Shown here in pieces: positions 29,010 through 38,059 of a DNA stretch of 64,000 bases; positions within the stretch are counted from its first letter, which is position 1, and the number at the start of each line of letters is the position of its first letter. Below the pieces are notes generated by a model. That model worked only from the letters and a program-made list of their open reading frames with translations. It had not been told where the DNA came from and did not search any database. Origin of the DNA: Acidimicrobiia bacterium (GTDB lineage: Bacteria; Actinomycetota; Acidimicrobiia; Acidimicrobiales; AC-14); contig JAHFUQ010000002.1 in NCBI GenBank assembly GCA_023265045.1, forward strand, positions 1 to 64,000, given 5' to 3'. A program made the position numbers and the translations under genes.

Positions 29010-32000
29010 ATGGCAAAGCAGTCGAAGAGACGCGCCCACGCGACCCAGTGGAGGTCCCGGTTCCGGCCTTGCGCCGTCCTCGCCATCGTCGCCACTCTTT
29101 GTTCGTTGCCGGTCATCGTCGTCGCGGGACCCGCCTCGGCGGCGACTACAGCTCCCGCGACATCGCCGAACTCGCCCGCCAGTCCGGCCGCCAAGCTGCC
29201 CACCCCTGGCCCCGCCACGCTGCCGGCCCCCGCAGGCGCCCCCAACCCGGCGACGCCGAGCGCCCTCGTGGCCGCCGACGTCAAACTCCCGGGACTCCCG
29301 GCCTCGGCGCCGAAGGTGGCCACGAGCGACAGCTACACCGCCTTCACCCACACCGCCACCCACAACGACGGCTCCGCCACCGTCGAGGTCAGCGCCAAGC
29401 CCGCCCACTACCAGGACGCCAAGGGCGTCTGGCACGACGTCGACACCACCCTTGTGGCGGCCGCCGACGGCGCCTACGTCGCCAAGGCGGCCGCGACCTC
29501 GGCCAAGGTGGCGGCCCACGCGGGGTCGGCGAGCGTCAACGTCCCCACCAAGGCGGGCGCGATCGCGGCGGGTCAGTCGGCGGCCGCCCCGGTCGCCGCC
29601 ACTGTGGCCGGCGACCAGGCCAGCTTCAAGGGCGCGCTGGGGGCCAACGACGTGGCCGAGAAGGTCACCGCCGACGGCTACGAGGAGACGATCACAATCG
29701 CCGCCCCCGGCGGGCCGTCGTCCTACACCGACCAGTTCACGCTGCCGGCGGGCGTGACAGCCCGCAACGGGGGCCTCGGCGTCGAGTTCGTCGACTCGTC
29801 GGGCTCGGTCGTGGCCAGCTTCGGCGGGGTGAAGGCCGAGGACTCGGCCGCCGGCCCGTCGGGCGGCGCGGTCGCGCCGGGCACGGCCCGCGTCGCCACC
29901 ACGAACGGGAACGTCGTCACCGTGGACGTGTCCGTCGACGCCGCGTGGGCGTCCGACCCGGCCAGGGTCTACCCGATCTCCCTCGACCCGACCATGACGA
30001 CGATCTACACCGACGGCTCCTCCTCCTACGACGGCTACGTGGACGGCGACTACCCGACCTCCAATTACGGCTGGACCGACCCCGAGCTGGCCGCCGGCTA
30101 CGCGGGGCCGGCCTCGTCGGGCGGCTCCTACGCCCGCACCCTCCTCTACTTCGCCCTCGGCGGCCTGGCGGGCTCGGGGGCGGCGGTGTCGGAGGCCCAC
30201 CTCGCCGTCGACAACCAGCACTCGTGGGTGTGCAACCCGCCGGGGTCGCAGATCAACCTCGTGGGCGTGGCGTCGCACTTCGACTTTTCGACGACCTGGA
30301 ACACCCAGCCCGGCCTGGACGGCTACGCGTACACGACCAGCGCCCCGTTCTCCTTCGGCGACACCTGTGGCGGCGCCGGGTGGGTGAACCTGGACGCCAC
30401 CGCCCTCGTCCAGCGCTGGCTCAACGTCGGCGGCGAGGCCAACAACGGCCTCGAGCTGAACGGCGTCTACCAGGGCGACGAGATGAACAACTACGGCTGG
30501 AAGGAGTTCTGGTCCGAGCGCGGCGGCCCCGCCCCCGCCCTGGTCGTCAACTACACGCCCGCCGCCGTCCCCGGCCCGCCGACCAACGTGGTCGCCACCG
30601 TCGGCAACGCCACCGCCACCGTGAGCTGGGTGCGCCCGGCCAACGCCGGCACCCCGGCCCTCGACGGGTACTACCTCTACGCCTACAACTACCCCGCCAT
30701 GACCCTGGCGGGCTCGGCCGTCGTGGGCTCGGGGACGACCAGCTCGACGGGGCCCGCCACCAACGGCCAGGCCTACGTGTGGGCCGTCTACGCCCACAAC
30801 GCCAAGGGCTTCAGCCCGGCGGCGTGGTCCAACGTGGTCACCCCCGCGGCGCCGCCGAGCACGCCCCAGAACGTCGTCGGCAACGGCGGGAACACGGCCG
30901 GGGCGGTGCGCTGGGCCCCGCCGGCCTCCAGCGGCGGGGTGCCCGAGGACCTCTACCTGGTCGCCCTCTACGACCTGGGGACGAATCCGGCGACGCTGGT
31001 GAGCTACTTCACCGTGTGCGGCACGTGCACGTTCACCCCCTATCCCGGGCTGGTGAACGGCCACGCCTACGAGTACGCGGTGTGGGGCCACAATGGGCCC
31101 GGCGGCTACGGGCAGCCGTCGCTGTCCAACATCTTCTCCTCCTCGGCCGCCGACCCCATGGCGGGGGCGGGCGACCGCTCCTACTTCAGCTACCAGAGCT
31201 TCGCCCTTGACGACCGGATGGCGGGCAAGGTGAACATCGGCACCGGCGACCTGCAGGTGTCCATGACCGACCTCGCCGTGCCCATGGTGGGCGGGGGCCT
31301 GTCCCTCACCCGCACCTACAACAGCATGGAGGCGGCGCTGGGGGCGCGCGTCGACTACTCCGGCCAGTTCGGCTACCTGTGGTCGTCCAACCAGACCCCC
31401 GACGTGCGTCTGGTGCCCACGCCGGACCCGGGCACGGTCATGATCGTGTCGCCCACGGGCGGCGCCGCCATCTTCGTGGGGACGGCGGGAGCGAGCTCGA
31501 CCGCCTACACGACGCCGCCGGGCCTGGACTCCACGCTGGCCCGCAACGCGACCGACGGGACCTACACGCTCACCGTGCACGCCAGCCAGGAGGTCCTGCG
31601 CTTCGGGGCCGACGGGCAGCTCCTGTCCGACACCGACGCCAACGGCAACGCCCTGACCTTCACCTACGCCGACGGACGGCGGGAGGCCTCCATCGTCGGC
31701 ACGGCCGGCTCCTCCCCGGGGAACACGATCAGCTTCGTCTACGGCGGCCCGGCCGGCCAGATCTCCTCGGTCTCCCAGACCGCCGCCGACGTGGCCACCC
31801 GCACCGTGAGCTACACGTACAACCCCTCCAACGACGCCATCAACCAGGTCACCGACCCCAGCGGGCGGGTCACGACCTTCCAGTACGACGCCAACAACAA
31901 CCTGTCCAAGATCACGGTCAAGGCCAACTCGACCGCCCCCGACTACCAGGTGACCACCTTCGGCTACGACTCGTCCCACCGGGTCACGTCGGTCGACCGG

Positions 32001-34445
32001 GCCATCTCCAACCCGACCCAAGCCGACGCCGTCTGGCGCTACGACTACTCGACGCCGGGCCAGACCAAGGTCACCGACGCCGACGGGCACCCGCCGGTGG
32101 TGTACGCGATCGACGGGTTCGGGCGGGCGACGTCGGTCGCAGACCCCAAGAACGCGCCCAAGGCGGCGACGACCACATTCACCTCGGATTACAAGGTGGC
32201 CACGGTCCAGGGCGCGACGAACTGGGGGACCGGCCTGAAGACGGTCAACGATTGGTCCGCCAACGGCGGGGAGAGCCTCACGAGCAGCACGAACCCGATC
32301 CTGGCGGTGACGGCGAACACGTTCCTCGGGCCGATGGCGTACTTGGCGGACAAGTCCGACGACTCCATGGACCACTGGACCAAGTTCACGTACGGCCCGA
32401 ACGTCAACACCCTCACGGCCACCGACCCCGTCACCGGCGCGATGGCGATCACCCTCCACAACCCCGACGGCACCGTCGCGCTCTCGGCCGACCCCAACAA
32501 CACGACACAGACGGACCCCCTGCACCCCGAGACGCAGCCGCCGGCCAAGTCGACGACGTTCGCGTACTTCCCCACGCACCAGCTCTCCACCGTCACCCCG
32601 CCGACGGGCAACTCCCTCGCCACACAGAGCTTCACCTACGACGGCGTCGGCCGGCTGAAGACGGCCCGCAGCGGCAACGGCGTGACAACCACGTACACCT
32701 ACGACGCCCTCGACCGGGTGAGCGGTGAGACCTTCAGCGACGCCACGCACGCGGTGACCCTCGGCTACGACACGCTGGGGAACCCCAGCACCCGCTCGGA
32801 CGCCTCGGGCCAGACGTCGTGGTCCTATGACACCGCCAACCGCCTGCAGACCAAGACGCTCCCTGGCGGCGCGCAGCTGATCTACCAGTACGACTCCGTC
32901 GGCAACCTGACGTTCGTCAACGACGGCGGCGTGATCACCCGTTACCAGTACGACAAGGTCAACGAGCTCGACCAGGTGCTGGAGCCCTCCGGCCGCTACG
33001 ACGTCTTCGCCTACGACGCCGACCACCGCCGAACGGACACCTGGTACGGGACGCCCGCCGGCGTCGTCTACGACGCCAGCGGCAACAACGTCGTGGCCCC
33101 GGCGTCCTTCGCCGCCCACATCCACAGCGCCTACGATCCCGCCGGCAACCTGGCGGAGATCCGGACCACACGGGCGAGCTCGGACGCCCCCGCCAACCGA
33201 CTGGCCGACATCTCCTACGCCTACATCGTGCCCGGCGGCTCGACCTGCGCCACCGCCGGCAAGGTGACCACGCTGCGGCAGACCTCCACCGACGTGATCA
33301 CGAACGCGGTCACGTCCTATTGCTACGACTCGGCCGGGCGCCTCACCCAGGCGGCCGCCGCCGGAGGGCCGACCTACACCTACGTGTACGACCGAGACGG
33401 CAACCGCATCCTGGACGCGGCGGGCACGCACACCTTCAACACCGCCAACCAGCTCACGGACACGGGCTACGTCTACGACCCCGACGGGAACCTGACGGCC
33501 TCCCCGGCGATCTCGGCTCTGGCCTACAACGGCGTCGACCAGACCACGTCCATGACCAAGGCCGGAATCCCGAGCAGCTTCGCCTACGCAGGCACGGGCC
33601 AAGCGGAGCGCACCTCCGCCGGCTCCACGACGGCCCAGAACGGCGCCTTGGGCGTGGAGACCGAGACCACGGCAGGGGCCACGACGACCTACGTGAGGGA
33701 TCCGTCGGGAACGCTCATCTACGAGCACACGCCGGCGGCGGGGGACTTCTACTACTACTTCGACGGGCTGGGCTCGGTCGTCGGGCTCGTCAACCCGGCG
33801 GGCCAGCAGCGGGCGGCGTACACTTATGACCCCTACGGTTCAAACGCCACCGCCACCGCCGTGAACGGATCCCTTCCGTCCAACCCCTGGCGCTTCACGG
33901 GCGGCTACTTCGACGCCGCCACCGGCTTGTACCACCTCGGGGCCCGGTACTACGACCCTACGACCGGCCGTTTCACGCAACCCGAGGGGACTGGCTACCT
34001 CTACGTGGGCGACAACCCCGTCAACGGCACGGACCTCTCCGGAGCCAAGAAGAAGAAACTGAGCCCGGACGAGGAGGCGCGGGTCGCTGCGACCATCGAT
34101 GGCTGTGTGAACACGCCAGACATCGCGTACTCGAATTCATCCTTCTGCATCAACTTCATCACGGCATGGAGCCAGGGAGATCTCACTGACTACGGCTTCG
34201 GGTTTGTACCGAAGGGATCCAGTAAGTGTTCGTCGTTTCTGCGGACCGCAGCGGGCCTTCTTGGTGTCGGCGGATACGCCCGGGCCGCGCAGGATGCCGC
34301 AAAGGGCAACTACTCGGGTGCCGTGAAGGAGGTGGTTGGCACAAAGTGGATCAGCGGTCGGGAGGCCTTCTTCCTTGGTCGGATGGCCACGCCCCTTTCA
34401 TTGGTAGCGACGGCCGTGGATTCCGCCTGTTCCATTAACCCATAG
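29010..34445 (+). CDS. RHS/YD-repeat secreted protein (DNRLRE-like, FN3-like, YD repeats, variable C-terminal tip)
   Basis: Signal peptide; many YD repeats (e.g. YDALDRVSGETF, YQYDSVGNLTFV); RHS core PWRFTGGYFDAATGLYHLGARYYDPTTGRFTQPE...YLYVGDNPVNGTDLSG then a ~120-aa tip. Confidence 0.93.
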   Translation: MAKQSKRRAHATQWRSRFRPCAVLAIVATLCSLPVIVVAGPASAATTAPATSPNSPASPAAKLPTPGPATLPAPAGAPNPATPSALVAADVKLPGLPASAPKVATSDSYTAFTHTATHNDGSATVEVSAKPAHYQDAKGVWHDVDTTLVAAADGAYVAKAAATSAKVAAHAGSASVNVPTKAGAIAAGQSAAAPVAATVAGDQASFKGALGANDVAEKVTADGYEETITIAAPGGPSSYTDQFTLPAGVTARNGGLGVEFVDSSGSVVASFGGVKAEDSAAGPSGGAVAPGTARVATTNGNVVTVDVSVDAAWASDPARVYPISLDPTMTTIYTDGSSSYDGYVDGDYPTSNYGWTDPELAAGYAGPASSGGSYARTLLYFALGGLAGSGAAVSEAHLAVDNQHSWVCNPPGSQINLVGVASHFDFSTTWNTQPGLDGYAYTTSAPFSFGDTCGGAGWVNLDATALVQRWLNVGGEANNGLELNGVYQGDEMNNYGWKEFWSERGGPAPALVVNYTPAAVPGPPTNVVATVGNATATVSWVRPANAGTPALDGYYLYAYNYPAMTLAGSAVVGSGTTSSTGPATNGQAYVWAVYAHNAKGFSPAAWSNVVTPAAPPSTPQNVVGNGGNTAGAVRWAPPASSGGVPEDLYLVALYDLGTNPATLVSYFTVCGTCTFTPYPGLVNGHAYEYAVWGHNGPGGYGQPSLSNIFSSSAADPMAGAGDRSYFSYQSFALDDRMAGKVNIGTGDLQVSMTDLAVPMVGGGLSLTRTYNSMEAALGARVDYSGQFGYLWSSNQTPDVRLVPTPDPGTVMIVSPTGGAAIFVGTAGASSTAYTTPPGLDSTLARNATDGTYTLTVHASQEVLRFGADGQLLSDTDANGNALTFTYADGRREASIVGTAGSSPGNTISFVYGGPAGQISSVSQTAADVATRTVSYTYNPSNDAINQVTDPSGRVTTFQYDANNNLSKITVKANSTAPDYQVTTFGYDSSHRVTSVDRAISNPTQADAVWRYDYSTPGQTKVTDADGHPPVVYAIDGFGRATSVADPKNAPKAATTTFTSDYKVATVQGATNWGTGLKTVNDWSANGGESLTSSTNPILAVTANTFLGPMAYLADKSDDSMDHWTKFTYGPNVNTLTATDPVTGAMAITLHNPDGTVALSADPNNTTQTDPLHPETQPPAKSTTFAYFPTHQLSTVTPPTGNSLATQSFTYDGVGRLKTARSGNGVTTTYTYDALDRVSGETFSDATHAVTLGYDTLGNPSTRSDASGQTSWSYDTANRLQTKTLPGGAQLIYQYDSVGNLTFVNDGGVITRYQYDKVNELDQVLEPSGRYDVFAYDADHRRTDTWYGTPAGVVYDASGNNVVAPASFAAHIHSAYDPAGNLAEIRTTRASSDAPANRLADISYAYIVPGGSTCATAGKVTTLRQTSTDVITNAVTSYCYDSAGRLTQAAAAGGPTYTYVYDRDGNRILDAAGTHTFNTANQLTDTGYVYDPDGNLTASPAISALAYNGVDQTTSMTKAGIPSSFAYAGTGQAERTSAGSTTAQNGALGVETETTAGATTTYVRDPSGTLIYEHTPAAGDFYYYFDGLGSVVGLVNPAGQQRAAYTYDPYGSNATATAVNGSLPSNPWRFTGGYFDAATGLYHLGARYYDPTTGRFTQPEGTGYLYVGDNPVNGTDLSGAKKKKLSPDEEARVAATIDGCVNTPDIAYSNSSFCINFITAWSQGDLTDYGFGFVPKGSSKCSSFLRTAAGLLGVGGYARAAQDAAKGNYSGAVKEVVGTKWISGREAFFLGRMATPLSLVATAVDSACSINP

Positions 34446-34462
34446 AGATATGTAGGTGTAAG

Positions 34463-34642
34463 ATGATGAAGATCCTCCAGGCCTTCTTGCTGTTCGCTAT
34501 ATCGACGCTGTTGTTGGGGACCGTGGCCTACGTTCTGAAGGCGCAGGACCTTGGTGCATCGCTCTCAGAAACCTTTATAGTCATGGGGATCTTCAGTGCA
34601 ATTGGAACGGTCGTTCGATATATCATCTCAGAAGACGACTAA
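34463..34642 (+). CDS. Very small two-TM protein, candidate immunity protein to RHS tip
   Basis: Manual translation MMKILQAFLLFAISTLLLGTVAYVLKAQDLGASLSETFIVMGIFSAIGTVVRYIISEDD; 59 aa, absent from the ORF track; resembles ORF 35452-35646. Confidence 0.6.
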   Translation: MMKILQAFLLFAISTLLLGTVAYVLKAQDLGASLSETFIVMGIFSAIGTVVRYIISEDD

Positions 34643-34728
34643 GGGCACCGCCCACCTAACGAGAGCGAGGGGTTGGTTGATGATCTCGCTGCTGCCCTCG
34701 AACGGGCCTTGGCCACCAATGGTAGCGG

Positions 34729-34845
34729 ATGACTTCGCACATTCTTAAGATCCTTGGTGGGATCGCCTGCGTGGTGATCGTTGTGGTCGCCCAACTCATA
34801 AAGACCAACCGCTGGCCGCCGCGGCGATACCCACGTAAGGACTGA
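34729..34845 (+). CDS. Possible 38-aa single-TM peptide
   Basis: Manual translation MTSHILKILGGIACVVIVVVAQLIKTNRWPPRRYPRKD; absent from the ORF track. Confidence 0.35.
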   Translation: MTSHILKILGGIACVVIVVVAQLIKTNRWPPRRYPRKD

Positions 34846-34994
34846 CGACCGAAGCAAGCTAGGCAACAAATGGCACCCGACTTCGGCCGTGAATCGGTCG
34901 TCGTTCCTTCTCCGGCGGACGGGATTGACTGGAAAGAGTTGGCGACGGCATCGTCCTCGCTGAGACGGATTTAGGATCACACACTGGATGGTCC

Positions 34995-35189
34995 ATGAGG
35001 ACAAAAGCGTGGCCCGCGCTGGAGGGCTTACTGTTGGGCACTGGGATCGCGCTGACGAGCTATTACTCTGATGTCGACCCATGGTTCTATCACCATGCCA
35101 TCTTGTCGACGTTTTGGGGCGCGTTCTTCGCAGCCGCCGTTTTCCTCGTTCGATCGAAGCGATGCCGAAATCGTCGCAGCTCTCAATGA
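34995..35189 (+). CDS. Small two-TM protein
   Basis: MRTKAWPALEGLLLGTGIALTSYYSDVDPWFYHHAILSTFWGAFFAAAVFLVRSKRCRNRRSSQ. Confidence 0.45.
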   Translation: MRTKAWPALEGLLLGTGIALTSYYSDVDPWFYHHAILSTFWGAFFAAAVFLVRSKRCRNRRSSQ

Positions 35190-35451
35190 CCCATGGATCG
35201 GCGGATCGACTCTCAGCCGATTGTTCGATTCGCTGCTTGCTAGCGAGTAGGCTCGTTAGCCAAAAAGCGCGTGGCGAGGGACGGACGGATCGGCGACTTG
35301 GCAGGACCCGACCCGCGAACGTCAATATCCCAGGAAATGTCCGAGCAACTGCGTCGAGCGTGGCCAACCACCACCGTCGAACGGGCACTTGGTACGCGAA
35401 CTCGTTACGGCGCCATCTTACACGATGCCAGCGCCAACGGCGTCGACGCCT

Positions 35452-35646
35452 ATGAGCTCCTTCGACCGCCTGAGTATCTGGTGGCGATTTCTTCTCGGGG
35501 TCGTCATCCTCGGGCCTTTGGTTTACGCCCTTAAAGCTCGTCAACGGGGCTACTCGATTTGGGCAAGTCTGATCGCCGCTGGCGTGTTCAGCGCAGCTGT
35601 GCTGACGCTCGAGGCAATCGTGCGGCGCTACCGGAGCCGAGACTGA
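35452..35646 (+). CDS. Small two-TM protein, paralog-like to ORF 34463-34642
   Basis: FLLGVVILGPLVYALKARQRGYSIWASLIAAGVFSAAVLTLEAIVRRYRSRD shares the LG...Y.LKA...G.S......G.FSA pattern. Confidence 0.5.
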   Translation: MSSFDRLSIWWRFLLGVVILGPLVYALKARQRGYSIWASLIAAGVFSAAVLTLEAIVRRYRSRD

Positions 35647-36204
35647 CGTTTTCGCCCGATTGGTTTCCTCCAAGCCATCGGCGATGGCGGCCTGTTGCCG
35701 GCCGGATTGGTTTGCAAACGGCTCGGCAGGTTGACTCGCCATGGTTCGGCGGCAAACGATGGTCACTTTGCCGAGCTCGGGTATACGAGCGACCCCGGCC
35801 CCGAAGGAACCGGCGTCGAACGGCCGCAGGAGATCCTGATCAATCGCGTGTGAGGGCCGTCGGCAACCTGCCGGACGCGCTGGTTCGCCGGCAGCCGGGA
35901 CTGCCCGGACCGGTGCCTACGTGTCTTCCTGCCAACGAGGCCGGCGCCGGCCAGCCGGAGCGCCGCGGTAGACGACTCCCGGGAAGCGTCGATGCTGAGG
36001 CCCCTCGAGCAGACCGGAGAGGAGAATTGTCACGCTCGACCCGGTGTGCGCTGCTTCCTCCTCGAGCCCCCTTGGGGGAGGTCTGCCGGCAAACAGAAGG
36101 AGGTCGGTCGCACCATGGCGTCTTGTAGTAGGGGGGTTGCGCCACGTGTAGCGCACCACGGGCGGGACCACGGGATGAGAACAAGTCTCAACACAGGCCT
36201 CCGC

Positions 36205-36226
36205 ACCCCGCGGATACCCCGCGGAA
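36205..36226 (+). repeat. Pair of 11-bp direct repeats (accccgcggat accccgcggaa)
   Basis: Same structure as 23721-23742. Confidence 0.6.
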
Positions 36227-36328
36227 TTTCGGAGAACGGCGGCGAATGTCGGTCATCGGCGGACAAGGAAAATGGCCTCTGACCTGCTATGTCGCGCTTC
36301 AAACGCACGTCAGAGACTCGGGCAATTG

Positions 36329-36374
36329 GCCTTCACACGGCAGAGGTCGGGGGATCAAGACCCTCATCGCCCAC
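36329..36374 (+). other. att2: copy of tRNA-Val 3' end (right boundary of segment A)
   Basis: 45 of 46 nt identical to 23616-23661; tRNA 5' half absent. Confidence 0.85.
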
Positions 36375-36751
36375 GCCAAACCTGTCGACAAACGACGGAG
36401 TGAGCAAGGTACGAGAGGTCGTTCGCCGCAACCGGACGGTCTTGACGGCGATCGAAGGACATCGCTCGGGCGTCCGATCGGCTCTATCCAGTGAACGCTG
36501 CCGTGTCAGAGTTGACCCGTGGGGCTAGCGGCAACCAGCGAAAGCAGGGTGGTCGACTCTGCGCCTTCCCCGTTCGTCTGTTCCAAACTTTCAAGCCCCG
36601 AATGGGTCCACGGGCGGCAACCGCCGCCGCTAGTGATCGTTTCACCCCTAGCCGCATCGATCGCCGGGCATGGTCGTCTTCCACTCAAGCCGACTGGGCT
36701 CCCCGCGGGATGTTCGCCGTCCCTCGCCGCCCGACAGCCGCACGTCGGGAG

Positions 36752-38005
36752 TTAACTTCCGATCACCTTGACCACGCCGCCGTACATGCCGGTGCCGCAG
36801 CTGTAGCCGATGTCGCCGGCGGTGACGACCCCGAGATCCACCGTCGTGTCGCCACCCGGCTTGAGGCCCTTCTCCAGGCCCCTCTTGGGCATGACCACGA
36901 CGCTGGCGCACCCGAGGTCGCTGTCGGCGTGGAAGACCAATCGCGTCGGCAGGCCGGCCTTGGCCTGGATGATCGCCGGTGCGAAGGGGGCGCCGCCGCC
37001 ATTGGAGTCGCCGTAGGAGACGTTGATGTCGACGACCTGGACTCCATCCTCTCCGACTTTGGCCATGGGCGGGGGCTGGTCGGTGTTCGAGGCCTGGCCG
37101 CTGAGACCAGCGGTGGCGGCTTTACCACCGCCGAGCGCCGACGGGACTGCGGCCGCCACTCGCGGAGCAACCTTCTGGAGGGTGACGCTCGAGCCGATCA
37201 GCACGAGCCCGCTGTTGATCGACAGAGCGCCGGCGATGGCGACGGCGACGGCCGCCAGCTTGGTCAGGTGCCCGCCCAGAACGGCGCCCGCCCGCCGCAC
37301 CGCATAGCCGATGGCCGCGAACAGCGGGGTGGTGCCCAGCACGAAGGCGCCCATGGCTGCCGCTCCGGTGAAGACGGAGCCGTTGGCGATGACCAGGAAC
37401 TCGATGCTCAGGGTCACGCCGCAGGGAACAAGGACCGTGAGGAAGCCGACCACCAGCGGCGTGAAGGTCGACTCGGCGCGAGCGCTGCGCCGGAGCAGCC
37501 TGGTGAACGAGGCGGGAGGGGCGATCACGAACGAGCGCTTGCCCAGGAGGCCGAACATGTTGGCCGCCATGAGGATCATCAGCCCCCCGGCGGCCATCTG
37601 CATGTAGGCCCGCACACGGAAGTTGGGTTGCAGGGCCGCGCCGAAGAGCCCGAGCAGGGCGCCGAAGGCGACATGCGACACGAGCTTGCCGGCGATGAAT
37701 CCGCCCACGGGCACGGCGTCTTCGACCAGAGCGGGACGGGCGGGACGGGTCAGCACGGCCACGTTGCCAGGACCCGAGTCGCCGGCGCCGACTACGGCGT
37801 CACCGACGTCATCGATGAGCGACGGCTGTTCCGCCGGTGCGTGACGGCCGTCGATCGGCGCGTCCGACGCGACGGGCTCGGCGGGACGCGCGTCATCGGT
37901 CGGCCGGCGGCGGGCGACCGCGCCGGCCAGCAGCCCACCCTGCACGGCGGCGCAGGACGCGCCTCCTGCGAACAGGCCCGTGACGAAGACGCTCCATATG
38001 TTCAA
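36752..38005 (-). CDS. Sulfite exporter TauE/SafE (DsbD-like) membrane protein with C-terminal cupredoxin-like domain
   Basis: VTGLFAGGASCAAVQGGLLAG, LVPCGVTLSIEFLVIANGS; C-terminal VVVMPKRGLEKGLKPG...YSCGTGMYGG. Confidence 0.85.
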   Translation of the reverse strand: MNIWSVFVTGLFAGGASCAAVQGGLLAGAVARRRPTDDARPAEPVASDAPIDGRHAPAEQPSLIDDVGDAVVGAGDSGPGNVAVLTRPARPALVEDAVPVGGFIAGKLVSHVAFGALLGLFGAALQPNFRVRAYMQMAAGGLMILMAANMFGLLGKRSFVIAPPASFTRLLRRSARAESTFTPLVVGFLTVLVPCGVTLSIEFLVIANGSVFTGAAAMGAFVLGTTPLFAAIGYAVRRAGAVLGGHLTKLAAVAVAIAGALSINSGLVLIGSSVTLQKVAPRVAAAVPSALGGGKAATAGLSGQASNTDQPPPMAKVGEDGVQVVDINVSYGDSNGGGAPFAPAIIQAKAGLPTRLVFHADSDLGCASVVVMPKRGLEKGLKPGGDTTVDLGVVTAGDIGYSCGTGMYGGVVKVIGS

Positions 38006-38059
38006 CGTGGACCCCCGTAACGTCGGAAACGATGGCGAGCTTTGGCGTGCAACTATCGA

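Noticed and set aside
28905-33728. 1607-aa minus-strand ORF opposite the RHS gene
   Set aside because: Val/Gly/Arg-rich shadow ORF produced by codon bias of the RHS gene.
35840-36308. Possible IS element remnant before att2
   Set aside because: No inverted terminal repeats or transposase motif could be recognised.
36329-36374. Second tRNA-Val gene
   Set aside because: Only the 3' part is present; D-arm and 5' acceptor strand are missing, so it is an att remnant.
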